The notes below the pieces were generated by a model, which searched no databases, was not told the origin of the DNA, and saw nothing but the letters and a program-made list of their open reading frames with translations. Below are positions 1-7,862 of a DNA stretch of 64,000 nucleotides, one piece after another (the first letter of the stretch is position 1; each line of letters starts with the position of its first letter). The DNA comes from G965197405 sp965197405 (GTDB lineage Bacteria > Chloroflexota > Dehalococcoidia > Lucifugimonadales > JAGWBF01): assembly GCA_965197405.1 (NCBI GenBank), contig OZ240206.1, positions 2,046,001 to 2,110,000 of the forward strand, read 5' to 3'. The position numbers were made by a program, and so were the translations under genes.

Positions 1-2
1 CG

Positions 3-1355
3 GCCCAGTGGCGGCGCATCCTGATGGAGCGGCTCGACGCCCTGGCCGTCATATACCGGCTGGCGTCCAACGTCGCCAACGCCGCCGCCCGCCCCGTGCG
101 CCTGCGGCTGTACCGGGCCGGACCCCTGGACGCCGCCGTCATGCTCCCCGGCGGGAGGACCGTCGGGATCGTCAGGCAGGGCCTGACCGCCGACCGCTCG
201 GCCTTCTCCAAGCGCCTGTGGCGGCTCGGCGAGGGGCCGCTCCCCGGCGCCGTCCTCGTCCTCACGTCCGACGAGGTGAGGCTCAGGCACTCCCGCAGAG
301 TGCTGGCCCGCACCTCCGCGCCCGCGATCCTCGCCCTGGAGCGCGACGCCGTGGTGGCAGGGGCCGACGATCCCGTGTGGCGTCCGACCTCCGGCAGCGC
401 CGCCCTGGACCTGCGCCGCGAGCTGAGGCGATTGAGTCCAGGGGGCGAGCTTCCGTGGGAGAGGCCCCTCTCGCGGGCGACCGTCCCCGGCGACGTCGCC
501 CCGGACGCCGACCACGCGCTGCCCGCCATCCTAAAACCCGCCGAGAAGCGCGCCCTCGACCTGCTGGCCGACTGGCCCTGGATATTGCAGAGGGACATGG
601 CCGGACTGATGGGCCTCTCGGAAACCCGGGCCTCCCGGCTCACGACCCCCCTGGAGGGGTTCGGCCTCGTGACCCGCGCCGCCGGAGTCCGACTGGTCCT
701 CACCGACCGGGGGCTGGCGATGCTGGCCCGCAGGGACCGCGCCTCCGTGGGAGTGGCCCGCAAGCGTTGGAGCGCCGCGCCCATCGACCCCGAAGGCCCC
801 TACGACTGGCGCAACGTCTCCGGGGGCAGGAGCAGGCAGCTTCTCAGGAACGTCGAGCACACCGCCGCCGTCCACGGCTTCATGGCCGCGCTGGCCCGCC
901 AGTCCCAGTCCCTGGGATGGGAGACGACGCAGCTCGACCCGCCCCACCGGGCCTCGCGGCGCTTCCGCCACGGCGACACCCTGCGCTCCGTCAGTCCCGA
1001 CGCCTTCGGCGTCCTGCGGCGAGGCCCCGTGACCTGGCCCTTCTTCCTGGAGTGGGAGCGGCGCGCCGTGCGGCCCTCAACCATGTCCGAGCGCCTGGCC
1101 CCCTATCTGCGCTACTACTCGTCGCACCGGCCCACCGACGACCACGGGACGCAGCCCGCCGTCCTGGTCGTCTTCGACGACGACATCGCCGCCACCCACT
1201 TCCTGGAAGTGGCCCAGAGGGAGACGGCGCGAACCGGCGTGACGGTCCCCCTGTGGGTCTCCCACGGAGAGGCAATCGACGCCCTGGGGCCGCTGGGACG
1301 CGCCTGGCGAACCCCCGGAGACTGGGAGCCGGCCCACCTGCCCCTGGGCAGATGA
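3..1355 (+). CDS. Replication-relaxation-like winged-helix protein, 5' end open at window edge
   Basis: The frame is already open at base 3, so the true N-terminus may lie outside the window; the first ATG is at 24 and has no clear ribosome binding site. About 443 residues are visible. Residues ~165-240 look like a winged helix (helix around LMGLSETRASR, wing ending LVLTDRGLAML). The C-terminal half carries VEHTAAVHGFMAALA, SPDAFGVL and FFLEWERR, an acidic pattern resembling a nuclease-like core. This arrangement fits the replication-relaxation family found on plasmids and integrative elements. It leads a same-strand set of small DNA-binding proteins ending in a serine recombinase, consistent with an element replication or transfer role. 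The family call is from pattern recognition only. Confidence 0.6.
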   Translation, partial: AQWRRILMERLDALAVIYRLASNVANAAARPVRLRLYRAGPLDAAVMLPGGRTVGIVRQGLTADRSAFSKRLWRLGEGPLPGAVLVLTSDEVRLRHSRRVLARTSAPAILALERDAVVAGADDPVWRPTSGSAALDLRRELRRLSPGGELPWERPLSRATVPGDVAPDADHALPAILKPAEKRALDLLADWPWILQRDMAGLMGLSETRASRLTTPLEGFGLVTRAAGVRLVLTDRGLAMLARRDRASVGVARKRWSAAPIDPEGPYDWRNVSGGRSRQLLRNVEHTAAVHGFMAALARQSQSLGWETTQLDPPHRASRRFRHGDTLRSVSPDAFGVLRRGPVTWPFFLEWERRAVRPSTMSERLAPYLRYYSSHRPTDDHGTQPAVLVVFDDDIAATHFLEVAQRETARTGVTVPLWVSHGEAIDALGPLGRAWRTPGDWEPAHLPLGR

Positions 1356-1419
1356 ACCGCGACTGAAACCGAGGGGAGCGTGAGCCTCTGCGCCGCTCCC
1401 CTCCCGATGGGAGAGAGCC

Positions 1420-1704
1420 ATGTCTAACCACACCGACAGACCGAAAGGCCCCCGGAGGCGTCGAGGACGGACCGTCGTCCGGCTCGACTCGGCGGCCGTC
1501 TGGAGGCGGCTGGCCCTGCTCAACCGCTCCCAGAACTGGCTCGCCAGGGAGATGGGGGTCAGCCCCGGATACATCTCAAAGCTGGTCAACGAAGGGCGCG
1601 CGCCCTCGGGACGCATCCGCACGCGGATGCTCAAGGCCCTCGGTCTGAACGAGTTTCACCAACTTTTTAGATTGGAGGTAAGAGATGAAGAACCGAAACT
1701 CTGA
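1420..1704 (+). CDS. Small HTH DNA-binding protein
   Basis: A 94-residue basic protein with a Cro/XRE-like helix-turn-helix at ~35-60 (NWLAREMGVSPGYISKLVN is the two-helix core) after an Arg/Lys-rich N-terminus. A GGGAGAG motif precedes the ATG. Its last 20 bases overlap the start of the next gene, suggesting translational coupling. Likely a transcriptional regulator of the integrated element; the target is unknown. Confidence 0.65.
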   Translation: MSNHTDRPKGPRRRRGRTVVRLDSAAVWRRLALLNRSQNWLAREMGVSPGYISKLVNEGRAPSGRIRTRMLKALGLNEFHQLFRLEVRDEEPKL

Positions 1705-1897
1705 ACCCCGTTTCGACGGGCAGACCGACCCGAGCGGCGCGCTGCCGCAGGACCTCGAGGACCGCCTCCGCCGGTTCAGGGAGGCCAGCGGCCTCACCTG
1801 GAGCGCCCTGGCCCGGACCATCGACGTGGACCGCAGGCTGGTGCGCCGGTGGCGCAGGGGGGGCGTCGTGCCCCCCGGCCGGATCGGAGGTGAGTGA
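1685..1897 (+). CDS. Small HTH protein, paralogue of the next gene
   Basis: A 70-residue protein with a helix-turn-helix (LTWSALARTIDVDRRLVRRW). It overlaps the preceding gene by 20 nt, and its stop overlaps the next ATG (TGATG at 1895-1899). Its opening (NSEPRFD) and core (EASGLTWSA) match the next gene, so the two are a tandem duplication. This copy stops soon after the recognition helix and lacks the ~35-residue C-terminal tail of its partner. It is probably a DNA-binding regulator of the element. Confidence 0.6.
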   Translation: MKNRNSEPRFDGQTDPSGALPQDLEDRLRRFREASGLTWSALARTIDVDRRLVRRWRRGGVVPPGRIGGE

Positions 1898-2235
1898 TGT
1901 CGCTCCGCAACGCCGAACCCCGTTTCGACCGGCGCAACGACAGGAGCCGCCTCGGAGGCCGCGTGCTTCCGTACCAGAGCGGCGAGCTGCCGGAGGACTT
2001 CACCGACCGCCTCGTCCGGCTCAAGGAGGCCAGCGGCCTCACCTGGAGCGCCTTCTCCCAGGCCATCGGCGCCGACCGTAAGCAGGTGCGCCGGTGGCGC
2101 AAGGAGGGCGTCAAGCCCTCCGGGGGAGCCTATCACTCCCTCGTCAGCTTCGCGGGCGGCATCCCCGGCGGCATGGAGATCCTCCTGGGCGAGAGCTACC
2201 AGATGACCCTCTGGGACGAGCAGACGGAGAGCTAG
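1897..2235 (+). CDS. Small HTH protein, longer paralogue
   Basis: A 112-residue protein starting at the ATG of a TGATG overlap; a GTG one codon upstream is possible. The HTH (LTWSAFSQAIGADRKQVRRW) closely resembles that of the preceding gene. A C-terminal extension of ~35 residues ending QMTLWDEQTES is unique to this copy. The conserved N-terminus (NAEPRFDRR) shows the duplication covered the whole short gene. Two adjacent HTH proteins may form a heterodimeric or opposing regulator pair; this is inference. Confidence 0.6.
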   Translation: MSLRNAEPRFDRRNDRSRLGGRVLPYQSGELPEDFTDRLVRLKEASGLTWSAFSQAIGADRKQVRRWRKEGVKPSGGAYHSLVSFAGGIPGGMEILLGESYQMTLWDEQTES

Positions 2236-2306
2236 AACCAACACACCGTGCCGTCGGCGTCATCCCGGTCCGTCCGCGCCGGCGGCCAATCACCAGACAA
2301 GGCGAT

Positions 2307-2516
2307 ATGGAAGACGACACGAGAAGGAAAGCACGCAGGAGGCCCGCCAGAGACGGCCCGGAGATAAGGGTGGTCGGCATCGACGTCAAACCCGCGCCCG
2401 ACGCCCAGGCGCGGCTCCGCCGCCTCTTCACCATCCTGGCCGAACTGGCCGCGGACGACCTGTCTACGCCCGGCGCGGACCCGTCGCCGCACGACGGCGG
2501 CGAGGAGGAGGGTTGA
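2307..2516 (+). CDS. Small hypothetical protein before yhcG-like gene
   Basis: A 69-residue protein, Arg-rich at its start (RRKARRRPARDG) and acidic at its end (HDGGEEEG). Its TGA overlaps the ATG of the YhcG-like nuclease (TGATG), so the two are probably translated together. No family is recognised. The middle (LRRLFTILAELAADD) may be a helix. The ribosome binding site is weak, so it could depend on readthrough from upstream translation. Confidence 0.45.
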   Translation: MEDDTRRKARRRPARDGPEIRVVGIDVKPAPDAQARLRRLFTILAELAADDLSTPGADPSPHDGGEEEG

Positions 2517-3736
2517 TGGGCTCTCCCTGCAACCCGGATAGCACGGAGCGGCGAATCGTGAGGAAGACGGCGACGACCGGCGCGCTTGACGCCCCGTACC
2601 GGTCCGTCTTCGGAGACGTGTCGAAGATCATCGACGCGGCCAGGGAGTCGGCCGCCCGCTCGGTGAACGCCGCCATGACCGCCGCCTACTGGCTGGTCGG
2701 GCGGCGCATCGTCGAGTTCGAGCAGTCGGGAGAAGACAGGGCCGAGTACGGGGCCGCCCTGGTCGAAAGGCTGGCCGAGGACCTGACCGGGCGGTTCGGA
2801 CGCGGTTTCTCCCTTCAGAACATCTACAACATGCGCCTCTTCTACCTCTCATATCCGCCCGAGAAGATTCTCCAGACACTGTCTGGAAGATCGACTCCAC
2901 CCCACGGACGACAGATTCTCCAGACGGCGTCTGGAGAATTCGACAGCCCATCCGTCGAGGCGGGCTTCGACGACCTTCTCACGGCCTTTCCGCTGCCCTG
3001 GTCCGCATACGTGCGGCTCCTGTCCGTCAGGAACGAGAGCGCCCGCGACTTCTACGAGACCGAGGCGCTCCGAGGCGGATGGTCGGTCCGACAGCTCGAC
3101 CGGCAGATCGGCTCGCAGTTCTACGAGCGAACCGCACTATCGAAGAACAGGGCCGCCATGCTGGCAGGCGGCCAGGGGAAGCGTCCAGAGGACATCGCCC
3201 TCCCCGGCGAGCAGATCAAGGACCCCTTCGTCCTGGAGTTCCTCGGCCTGAAGGACGAGTACTCCGAGAGCGACCTCGAAGAGGCCCTCATACGCCACCT
3301 GGAGACCTTTCTCCTGGAGCTGGGGGACGACTTCTGCTTCATGGGGAGGCAGAGGAGGCTGCGCATCGGCAGCCGGTGGTACCGGGTGGACCTGCTGTTC
3401 TACCACCGGAGCCTGAGATGCCTCGTGGTCATCGACCTGAAGGTGGGCAGCTTCACCCACGCCGACGCCGGACAGATGCACTTCTACCTGAACTATGCGC
3501 GGGAGCACTGGATGCGCGAGGGCGAGAACCCGCCCGTCGGCCTGATCCTCTGCTCGGAGAAGGACGAGTCCCTCGCCCGATACGCCCTTGAGGGGTTGTC
3601 GAACAACGTGCTGGCCGCGGAGTACCGGATCGCCCTGCCCGACGAGACGTTCCTGGCGGCGGAGCTTGACCGGACGAGGCAGGAGATGGAGCAGCGCGGC
3701 CCGTCAGCGTCGGAGGCTTCGCCGCGAGGAGAGTAA
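2516..3736 (+). CDS. YhcG/DUF1016 family PD-(D/E)XK nuclease
   Basis: A 406-residue protein. Residues ~25-110 match the DUF1016 N-terminal helical domain (ALVERLAEDL, GRGFSLQNIYNMRLFY). Residues ~180-370 match the YhcG C-terminal nuclease domain, with RWYRVDLLFYHR and VVIDLKVG supplying the D...D-x-K active-site pattern. YhcG-family proteins are predicted nucleases, often on mobile or defence islands. The start is the ATG overlapping the upstream TGA. A linker at ~117-145 is built from two ILQT-x-SG repeats encoded by near-perfect DNA palindromes. On this element it may be a defence or DNA-processing enzyme; the substrate is unknown. Confidence 0.85.
   Translation: MGSPCNPDSTERRIVRKTATTGALDAPYRSVFGDVSKIIDAARESAARSVNAAMTAAYWLVGRRIVEFEQSGEDRAEYGAALVERLAEDLTGRFGRGFSLQNIYNMRLFYLSYPPEKILQTLSGRSTPPHGRQILQTASGEFDSPSVEAGFDDLLTAFPLPWSAYVRLLSVRNESARDFYETEALRGGWSVRQLDRQIGSQFYERTALSKNRAAMLAGGQGKRPEDIALPGEQIKDPFVLEFLGLKDEYSESDLEEALIRHLETFLLELGDDFCFMGRQRRLRIGSRWYRVDLLFYHRSLRCLVVIDLKVGSFTHADAGQMHFYLNYAREHWMREGENPPVGLILCSEKDESLARYALEGLSNNVLAAEYRIALPDETFLAAELDRTRQEMEQRGPSASEASPRGE
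2866..2939. repeat. Two palindromes inside the YhcG linker
   Basis: The segment 2915-2939 is a perfect inverted repeat: ATTCTCCAGAC, GGC spacer, GTCTGGAGAAT. About 48 bp upstream, at 2866-2892, lies a second version with CCAGAC-act-GTCTGG as its core. Both are in frame and each encodes an ILQT-x-SG unit. Confidence 0.8.
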
Positions 3737-3845
3737 GCAGACCCAACTGTGTTGCATTCGGACCGCTTATGAGGCACGGTAATCATTGTCTCATTCGTAT
3801 CCCAGCGACATTGCCCGGAAGCAATCTGTCACAGAGAGGTGACCT

Positions 3846-4496
3846 GTGCTGCGAGAATCGGCGAACATAAGCTCGTCAATCTGGTTGATAGGAGATTCAG
3901 GCCCGCCACAATGGAGAGAATATCTGGACGAACCTCTGGATTCCAGACACCCGGCGCGCCACAACATTTGGACGCCGGTTCTTGAAGGAATCCAAAAGCA
4001 AGTATTCCTTGGGGATCGCCGAAGGGTGGATGATTCTCAACTGTACGTCAGAAATGCAGTTCATAACCAAGAAGATAAACCGCCCCACAATGCTATCGAG
4101 TGGGACCCTAAGCTCTTGGAAGAGACGGATGCCTTGGGCAAGCTGTTAGAGACATACGAGCCGACGCTGGTGTTTACGTTTGGCGCTTTCGCATTCGAAT
4201 TCACACGGAGAAGCCTCGCAAGAGAACCGAGGAAGAGCTTCCGTTACTGGACCACGAGAAGGTTGGGGACGGAGTTCGGACAAAGCGTCAAGGACTTCAG
4301 TCCACGGGAGGTCAACGTCTTCCCTCTCTTGCACGTAAGCATTGCCAGAGGTCGCTTCCTGAAAAGCCACGAACACTTCACAGGGGAAAGTAACGGGAAC
4401 TACTTCGATTTGGTAAGCAGGGAGATCGGGACTCTTCTCCTGAAATACAAGGACACGCTCAGGGTTTGGCTTGGGCCTCAGTCTGCAACGAGGTAG
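3846..4496 (+). CDS. Hypothetical protein, AT-richer cargo
   Basis: A 216-residue protein starting at GTG with AGAGAGGTG about 7 nt upstream. Visible pieces are an N-terminal hydrophobic strand (SSIWLIGDSG), a central strand (TLVFTFGAFAFEF) and a later strand with a histidine (VFPLLHVSIARG). The alternation is compatible with an alpha/beta fold, vaguely like uracil-DNA-glycosylase-type domains, but no diagnostic motif is certain. Base composition is lower in GC than the flanking genes, suggesting a separate origin. A small cysteine-rich gene follows 5 nt after the stop. Confidence 0.6.
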   Translation: MLRESANISSSIWLIGDSGPPQWREYLDEPLDSRHPARHNIWTPVLEGIQKQVFLGDRRRVDDSQLYVRNAVHNQEDKPPHNAIEWDPKLLEETDALGKLLETYEPTLVFTFGAFAFEFTRRSLAREPRKSFRYWTTRRLGTEFGQSVKDFSPREVNVFPLLHVSIARGRFLKSHEHFTGESNGNYFDLVSREIGTLLLKYKDTLRVWLGPQSATR

Positions 4497-4501
4497 GCGA
4501 A

Positions 4502-4657
4502 ATGACCAAAGTAGACCAGTATCACTCCGCGCTGCATGACTCGGATAACAAGTATCACATCTACTCCGATTGTCCCCAGGGCAACAACATCAGGAAGCGT
4601 TGCGGGTGCAACGAGTCGCAACCAGACAAGCTTTGTGAATGGTGCGACGAGAGATAG
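4502..4657 (+). CDS. Small cysteine-rich protein
   Basis: A 51-residue protein starting 5 nt after the preceding stop, with AGGTAGG upstream of the ATG. It has five cysteines, three of them in RKRCGCN and LCEWCDE, which could bind zinc. No family is recognised. The close spacing suggests co-transcription with the 216-residue protein before it. Confidence 0.45.
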   Translation: MTKVDQYHSALHDSDNKYHIYSDCPQGNNIRKRCGCNESQPDKLCEWCDER

Positions 4658-4734
4658 AACTGACGATGGCCCAATGCTGGGACACCACTGCACGGAGCTG
4701 ATGCATCAGCCGGACTAACGCACGGAGACGCGCT

Positions 4735-4764
4735 TTGACGCTGACCTGCCGAACAGGGTAAAAT
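4735..4764 (+). promoter_or_regulatory. Sigma70-type promoter before recombinase leader
   Basis: TTGACG at 4735-4740 and TAAAAT at 4759-4764 are separated by 18 nt. Transcription would start near 4771 and run into a structured leader and a terminator-like hairpin before the recombinase gene. Confidence 0.6.
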
Positions 4765-4770
4765 GGTGGG

Positions 4771-4890
4771 CACAAGTTGGCCCGGCGATGCGTCAACATC
4801 CCGGGCCGTGGCGCCACCTGTTGGAGCAGGTGATGCAGTGGCATTGTACTACTCGCAGACCCGCTCCCGACAGGGAAGCGGGTCTTTTTC
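4771..4890 (+). ncRNA. Candidate structured RNA or attenuated leader upstream of recombinase
   Basis: Between the promoter and the recombinase start there are three stable hairpins. Hairpin 1 is 4779-4807 (GGCCCGG/CCGGGCC, extended by GATG/CATC with loop CGTCAA). Hairpin 2 is 4815-4832 (CACCTG/CAGGTG, loop TTGGAG), with an alternative GCCAC/GTGGC pairing at 4813-4842. Hairpin 3 is the terminator at 4858-4889. No good ORF occupies the segment. It is either a ~115-nt stand-alone small RNA or an attenuation leader that limits recombinase expression. I do not recognise a known RNA family. Confidence 0.45.
4858..4889 (+). terminator. Rho-independent terminator or attenuator
   Basis: GACCCGCT (4858-4865) pairs with AGCGGGTC (4877-4884), followed by TTTTTC. 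It lies 30 nt before the recombinase ATG and downstream of a good promoter, so it would end or attenuate that transcript. Confidence 0.65.
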
Positions 4891-4918
4891 ATTTCAGGCG
4901 ATTCGAGAGGAGGAAATC

Positions 4919-6514
4919 ATGGCGAGAACGACCGATAGGAAGACGGGAACGAAACGGGCGGCCATCTACGCCCGCGTCTCGGACAAGAGCCAGGACACGG
5001 AGGAGAAGACCTCCATATCGGAGCAGATAAGCGACATGGAGGCCCACTGCGAACGCCGGGGGCTGACCATCACCGCACGCTACCAGGAGGTGGGACGGGG
5101 ATGGTCGAAGAACCGCCCCGAGTTCCAGCGGATGCTGGCCGACGCCAGGAAGGGACGATTCGACACCATCGTCTGCTGGAAATCGGACAGGCTCAGCCGG
5201 GGCATGTACCCCGCAGCCGTCCTCATGGAGGTCATCGAGGCGTACCAGATAGAGCTGGAGGCCGTCTTGGACGCCATCGACATGAAGACCTTCGGCCTCA
5301 TGGCGGCCATCGGCAAGATAGAGCTGGACAACTTCCGGGAGCGGGCCTCGATGGGCAAGCGGGGCTCGGCCAAGCAGGGACGCATCCCGGTCAACAACGT
5401 CCCCTTTGGCTACCGCCTCGGAGAGGGCCGCAGGCCGGTGGTGGAGGAGTCCGAGGCCGAGGTCGTCCGCCGCGTCTTCCACATGTGCGTCCGCGAAGAC
5501 ATGGGAGCTCCCGCCATTGCCAAGCAGTTGACCGCCGAGGGCGTCCCCACCCCGAGGGCCGTCGGAAAGTGGTTGGACGGCACCGTCACCCGCATTTTGA
5601 GGCACGAGGCATACCGCGGCACCTGGTGGTTCGGCAAGCGCCGCCACGTCGCCACCGAACACGGGATGAAGAGATACCACCGGCCGGAGGACGAGTGGGT
5701 CGGGGTTCCCTTCCCGCCGATCGTGGACGATGAGATATGGGAGCAGGCGCAGGAGGCCAAGAAGCGCCGGCTGACCCGGTCGGGCCGCAACACCAAGATC
5801 TTCTACCTCTTGCAGCACCTGGTCAGGTGTGCCGAGTGCGGTCTCCTCATGGGCTGCCGGGCCAACAGACGCCAGACCACCACGCGCGGCGGCAAGGTCT
5901 ACAGGATTGCGCTGGACCCTCCACGCCGCTACTACATGTGCTACGGAATGATGACCCAGGGCCAGAAATGCCGGGAGCACTCCCATATCAGGGCGGAGCG
6001 GCTTGAGGCGGTGGTCTGGAGCGAGGTCAAGAAGGTGATGGAGAACCCGGACCTGATCGTCGCCAGCATCGAGGCCCTGGACGCCGAGGCGGAGGACGGA
6101 GGCTTGGCCGACGAGATCGCCAAAGCAGAGCGGGACCTGCAGAAGGTCCAGATGGAGGAGGACCGGGCCATCAGGCTCTTCGTGTCGGGGAAGATCACCG
6201 AGAAGCAGTTGGACCACCAGCGCAGGTTCATAACTGAGCGGCTTGAGACACTCAGGGCCAACCTGGACGACCATCGCGCCAGGGAAATGGAGCACGCGGA
6301 CAAGCGGGCGCTGGCGGAGCGCATCTTTGAGTGGGCGCGCCGGGCTGGGGACAAACTGGACAGCCTGTCGGACAAGGGGCGCAGGGAGGTGCTTGAGCTG
6401 CTTCTGGACGGGGCGACCATAGACCGGCACAACAAGGTCAACCTGACCCTGGCCATCCCGACTGAGGATGTCATGTCGATTGCAGAACGGAGTGCGATTA
6501 CAGCGTCTACGTAA
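4919..6514 (+). CDS. Large serine recombinase
   Basis: A 531-residue recombinase. The start is the ATG after GAGAGGAGG. The resolvase domain (~12-160) has the nucleophile serine at position 21 in IYARVSDKS and the downstream WKSDRLSRG and MAAIGKIELDNFRERAS motifs. The recombinase domain (~190-290) includes VPFGYRLGEG and GVPTPRAVGKW. A zinc-ribbon region (~300-365) has CAECG and a later Cys pair. A coiled-coil tail follows. These are the parts of phage/ICE integrases that recombine attP with attB. The stop codon overlaps the first bases of a SNF2 helicase fragment (TAATG at 6512-6516), which places the attachment junction at the gene's 3' end. Confidence 0.93.
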   Translation: MARTTDRKTGTKRAAIYARVSDKSQDTEEKTSISEQISDMEAHCERRGLTITARYQEVGRGWSKNRPEFQRMLADARKGRFDTIVCWKSDRLSRGMYPAAVLMEVIEAYQIELEAVLDAIDMKTFGLMAAIGKIELDNFRERASMGKRGSAKQGRIPVNNVPFGYRLGEGRRPVVEESEAEVVRRVFHMCVREDMGAPAIAKQLTAEGVPTPRAVGKWLDGTVTRILRHEAYRGTWWFGKRRHVATEHGMKRYHRPEDEWVGVPFPPIVDDEIWEQAQEAKKRRLTRSGRNTKIFYLLQHLVRCAECGLLMGCRANRRQTTTRGGKVYRIALDPPRRYYMCYGMMTQGQKCREHSHIRAERLEAVVWSEVKKVMENPDLIVASIEALDAEAEDGGLADEIAKAERDLQKVQMEEDRAIRLFVSGKITEKQLDHQRRFITERLETLRANLDDHRAREMEHADKRALAERIFEWARRAGDKLDSLSDKGRREVLELLLDGATIDRHNKVNLTLAIPTEDVMSIAERSAITAST

Positions 6515-7245
6515 TGCGGCAGGCGTCGCGCCGGTCGTGGCGCATCGGGCAGACCCGCCCGGTGAAGGTGGTGTTCATGAGCTACAAGAACACCCTCCAG
6601 GCCGATGCCTTGAAGCTGGTGGCGAAGAAGCTGCAAAGCTCCCTCGCCGTGGAGGGAGAGCTGCCGGAGGACGGGCTGGCCGCATACGGCGACGACGGCG
6701 ACGACCTGATGATGGCGCTGGCGAGGAAGATCGTCAGCGGAGACGAGGAGGAGGACGAGGCCGAGACGATGGAGGAGGTGTTCGCCCAGGCGAGGGACGC
6801 CGAAACCGCAGCCGAGGAGCTGCTGGTGGACGACGGCTGGAAGGTCGTCGAGGTGGAGCCAGAGGCTGTCGCGGTCAACGGGAACGGCCACCACGACGCG
6901 GGCGGCATTGGGCAGAGCGTCGAGCTTGTCCTGAGCGGGAACGGCCACGCGCCAGCCCCGGTCAACGGGAACGGCCACCACGACGCGGGCGGCATTGGGC
7001 AGAGCGTCGAGCTTGTCCTGAGCGGGAACGGCCACGCGCCAGCCCCGGTCAACGGCAACGGCCACTACGACGAGGCTGAGGAGCCGCAGCAGTCGCTGTT
7101 CTCCTGGGCGGAGTTCATGGCCGAGGAGCCGGTGAAGCCGAAGGGCCGGGGCCGCAAGCCTCAGCCCGCAGCCACGTCCCTGTTCGAGTGGGCGCTGGAA
7201 ATGGAGCAGGAAAGAGAGGAGGAGCCGGTCGGCGCGGGGCGCTAG
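6514..7245 (+). pseudogene. SNF2-family helicase, C-terminal fragment
   Basis: The frame opens with QASRRSWRIGQ, the helicase motif VI of SNF2-type ATPases, followed by PVKVVFMSY and AEGELPEDGLAA-like text typical of the end of that family. Everything before motif VI is missing: the recombinase gene occupies that place. The rest (~110-243) is acidic, low-complexity and carries a 29-residue tandem repeat. The intact ancestor would be several hundred residues longer. The upstream part is expected on the far side of the integrated element, outside this window. It may still be translated from the TAATG overlap but cannot be a working helicase. Confidence 0.75.
6874..7070 (+). repeat. 87-bp tandem repeat in helicase fragment
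   Basis: Units start at 6874, 6961 and 7048 (period 87 bp, 29 residues); the first two are near-identical and the third is partial. Each begins GTCAACGG and encodes VNGNGHHDAGGIGQSVEL. The period is a multiple of three, so unit number can change without breaking the frame. Confidence 0.85.
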
Positions 7246-7256
7246 ACCGCAACATA

Positions 7257-7297
7257 CAGGGGGAGGTCGTCGCTACGTCAGCGACGACCTCCCCCTG
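7257..7297. terminator. Long perfect inverted repeat after helicase fragment
   Basis: An 18-bp perfect stem (7257-7274 with 7280-7297; outer bases CAGGGGGAGG / CCTCCCCCTG) encloses a 5-nt loop. It lies 12 bp after the stop codon and could terminate transcription from either side, though no U-tract follows. Confidence 0.55.
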
Positions 7298-7772
7298 CGC
7301 AACCATGTATGAGCTTGTCTCAAAAGTCTCCGCACCACTGTCTGGGGCAAAATGGTGCGCCGACAGACGTAACAATATATGAAAGCACTGCGACATACGA
7401 TTGCCAGAGATGCTGTTGACTCCGTATATCGTTTTGAACAAGCGAGGTCAAAGCCTTTGGTACTACATTGTGAGACAAGCTCGTATGCGGGCTTTTTTGC
7501 GTTTCAGCCCGCTCGGTTCATGTGTGCGGCCCTTTTCTTTTGCCCATTTTCCGGTGGAGCATTGATTCCTCTTCTTCGTTCGCCCTCTTCTGCGTCAGAT
7601 GGTTCATCTGGGGAAGCGGCAGGCATGGAAGCCAATAAGAGGAGACTCACTCTGGACCTGGCCTCCACCCTTCAACGTTGGATGAAGGTCTGGCGGTCAA
7701 GGGCGTCAGCATGCGCCGGAGCGGTCAAACCGCCGTGGACCGGGAGGCCGACGAAGGGAGAAGCTGACCCGT
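7298..7772. other. Gene-poor stretch with inverted repeats
   Basis: No convincing gene. A 13-bp inverted pair, TGAGCTTGTCTCA (~7310-7322) and TGAGACAAGCTCA-like (~7470-7482), brackets ~150 bp of AT-richer sequence, and a further GCGGGCT/AGCCCGC hairpin lies at ~7486-7512. The size and inverted ends resemble a small non-coding mobile element relic, but no target duplication was identified. Confidence 0.35.
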
Positions 7773-7862
7773 TTCTCGGCACCGCCATGCGCCATAGCCA
7801 ACACCCGCTGGGAGCGCCGCCAGGACGATAAGCCGTCCGTCCCCGGCTGAGGTCGCGTGGCT

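Noticed and set aside
8..1366. 452-codon plus-strand frame overlapping the first gene
   Set aside because: Arg/Pro-rich translation without any motif; the other frame has the winged helix and conserved nuclease-like patches.
4889..6430. 513-codon open frame antisense to the serine recombinase
   Set aside because: GC-rich codon shadow; no family motif, and the plus frame has full recombinase signatures.
7379..7831. 150-codon plus-strand ORF in the gene-poor stretch
   Set aside because: Crosses inverted repeats and the end of the LRR inverted arm; composition changes midway; no motif.
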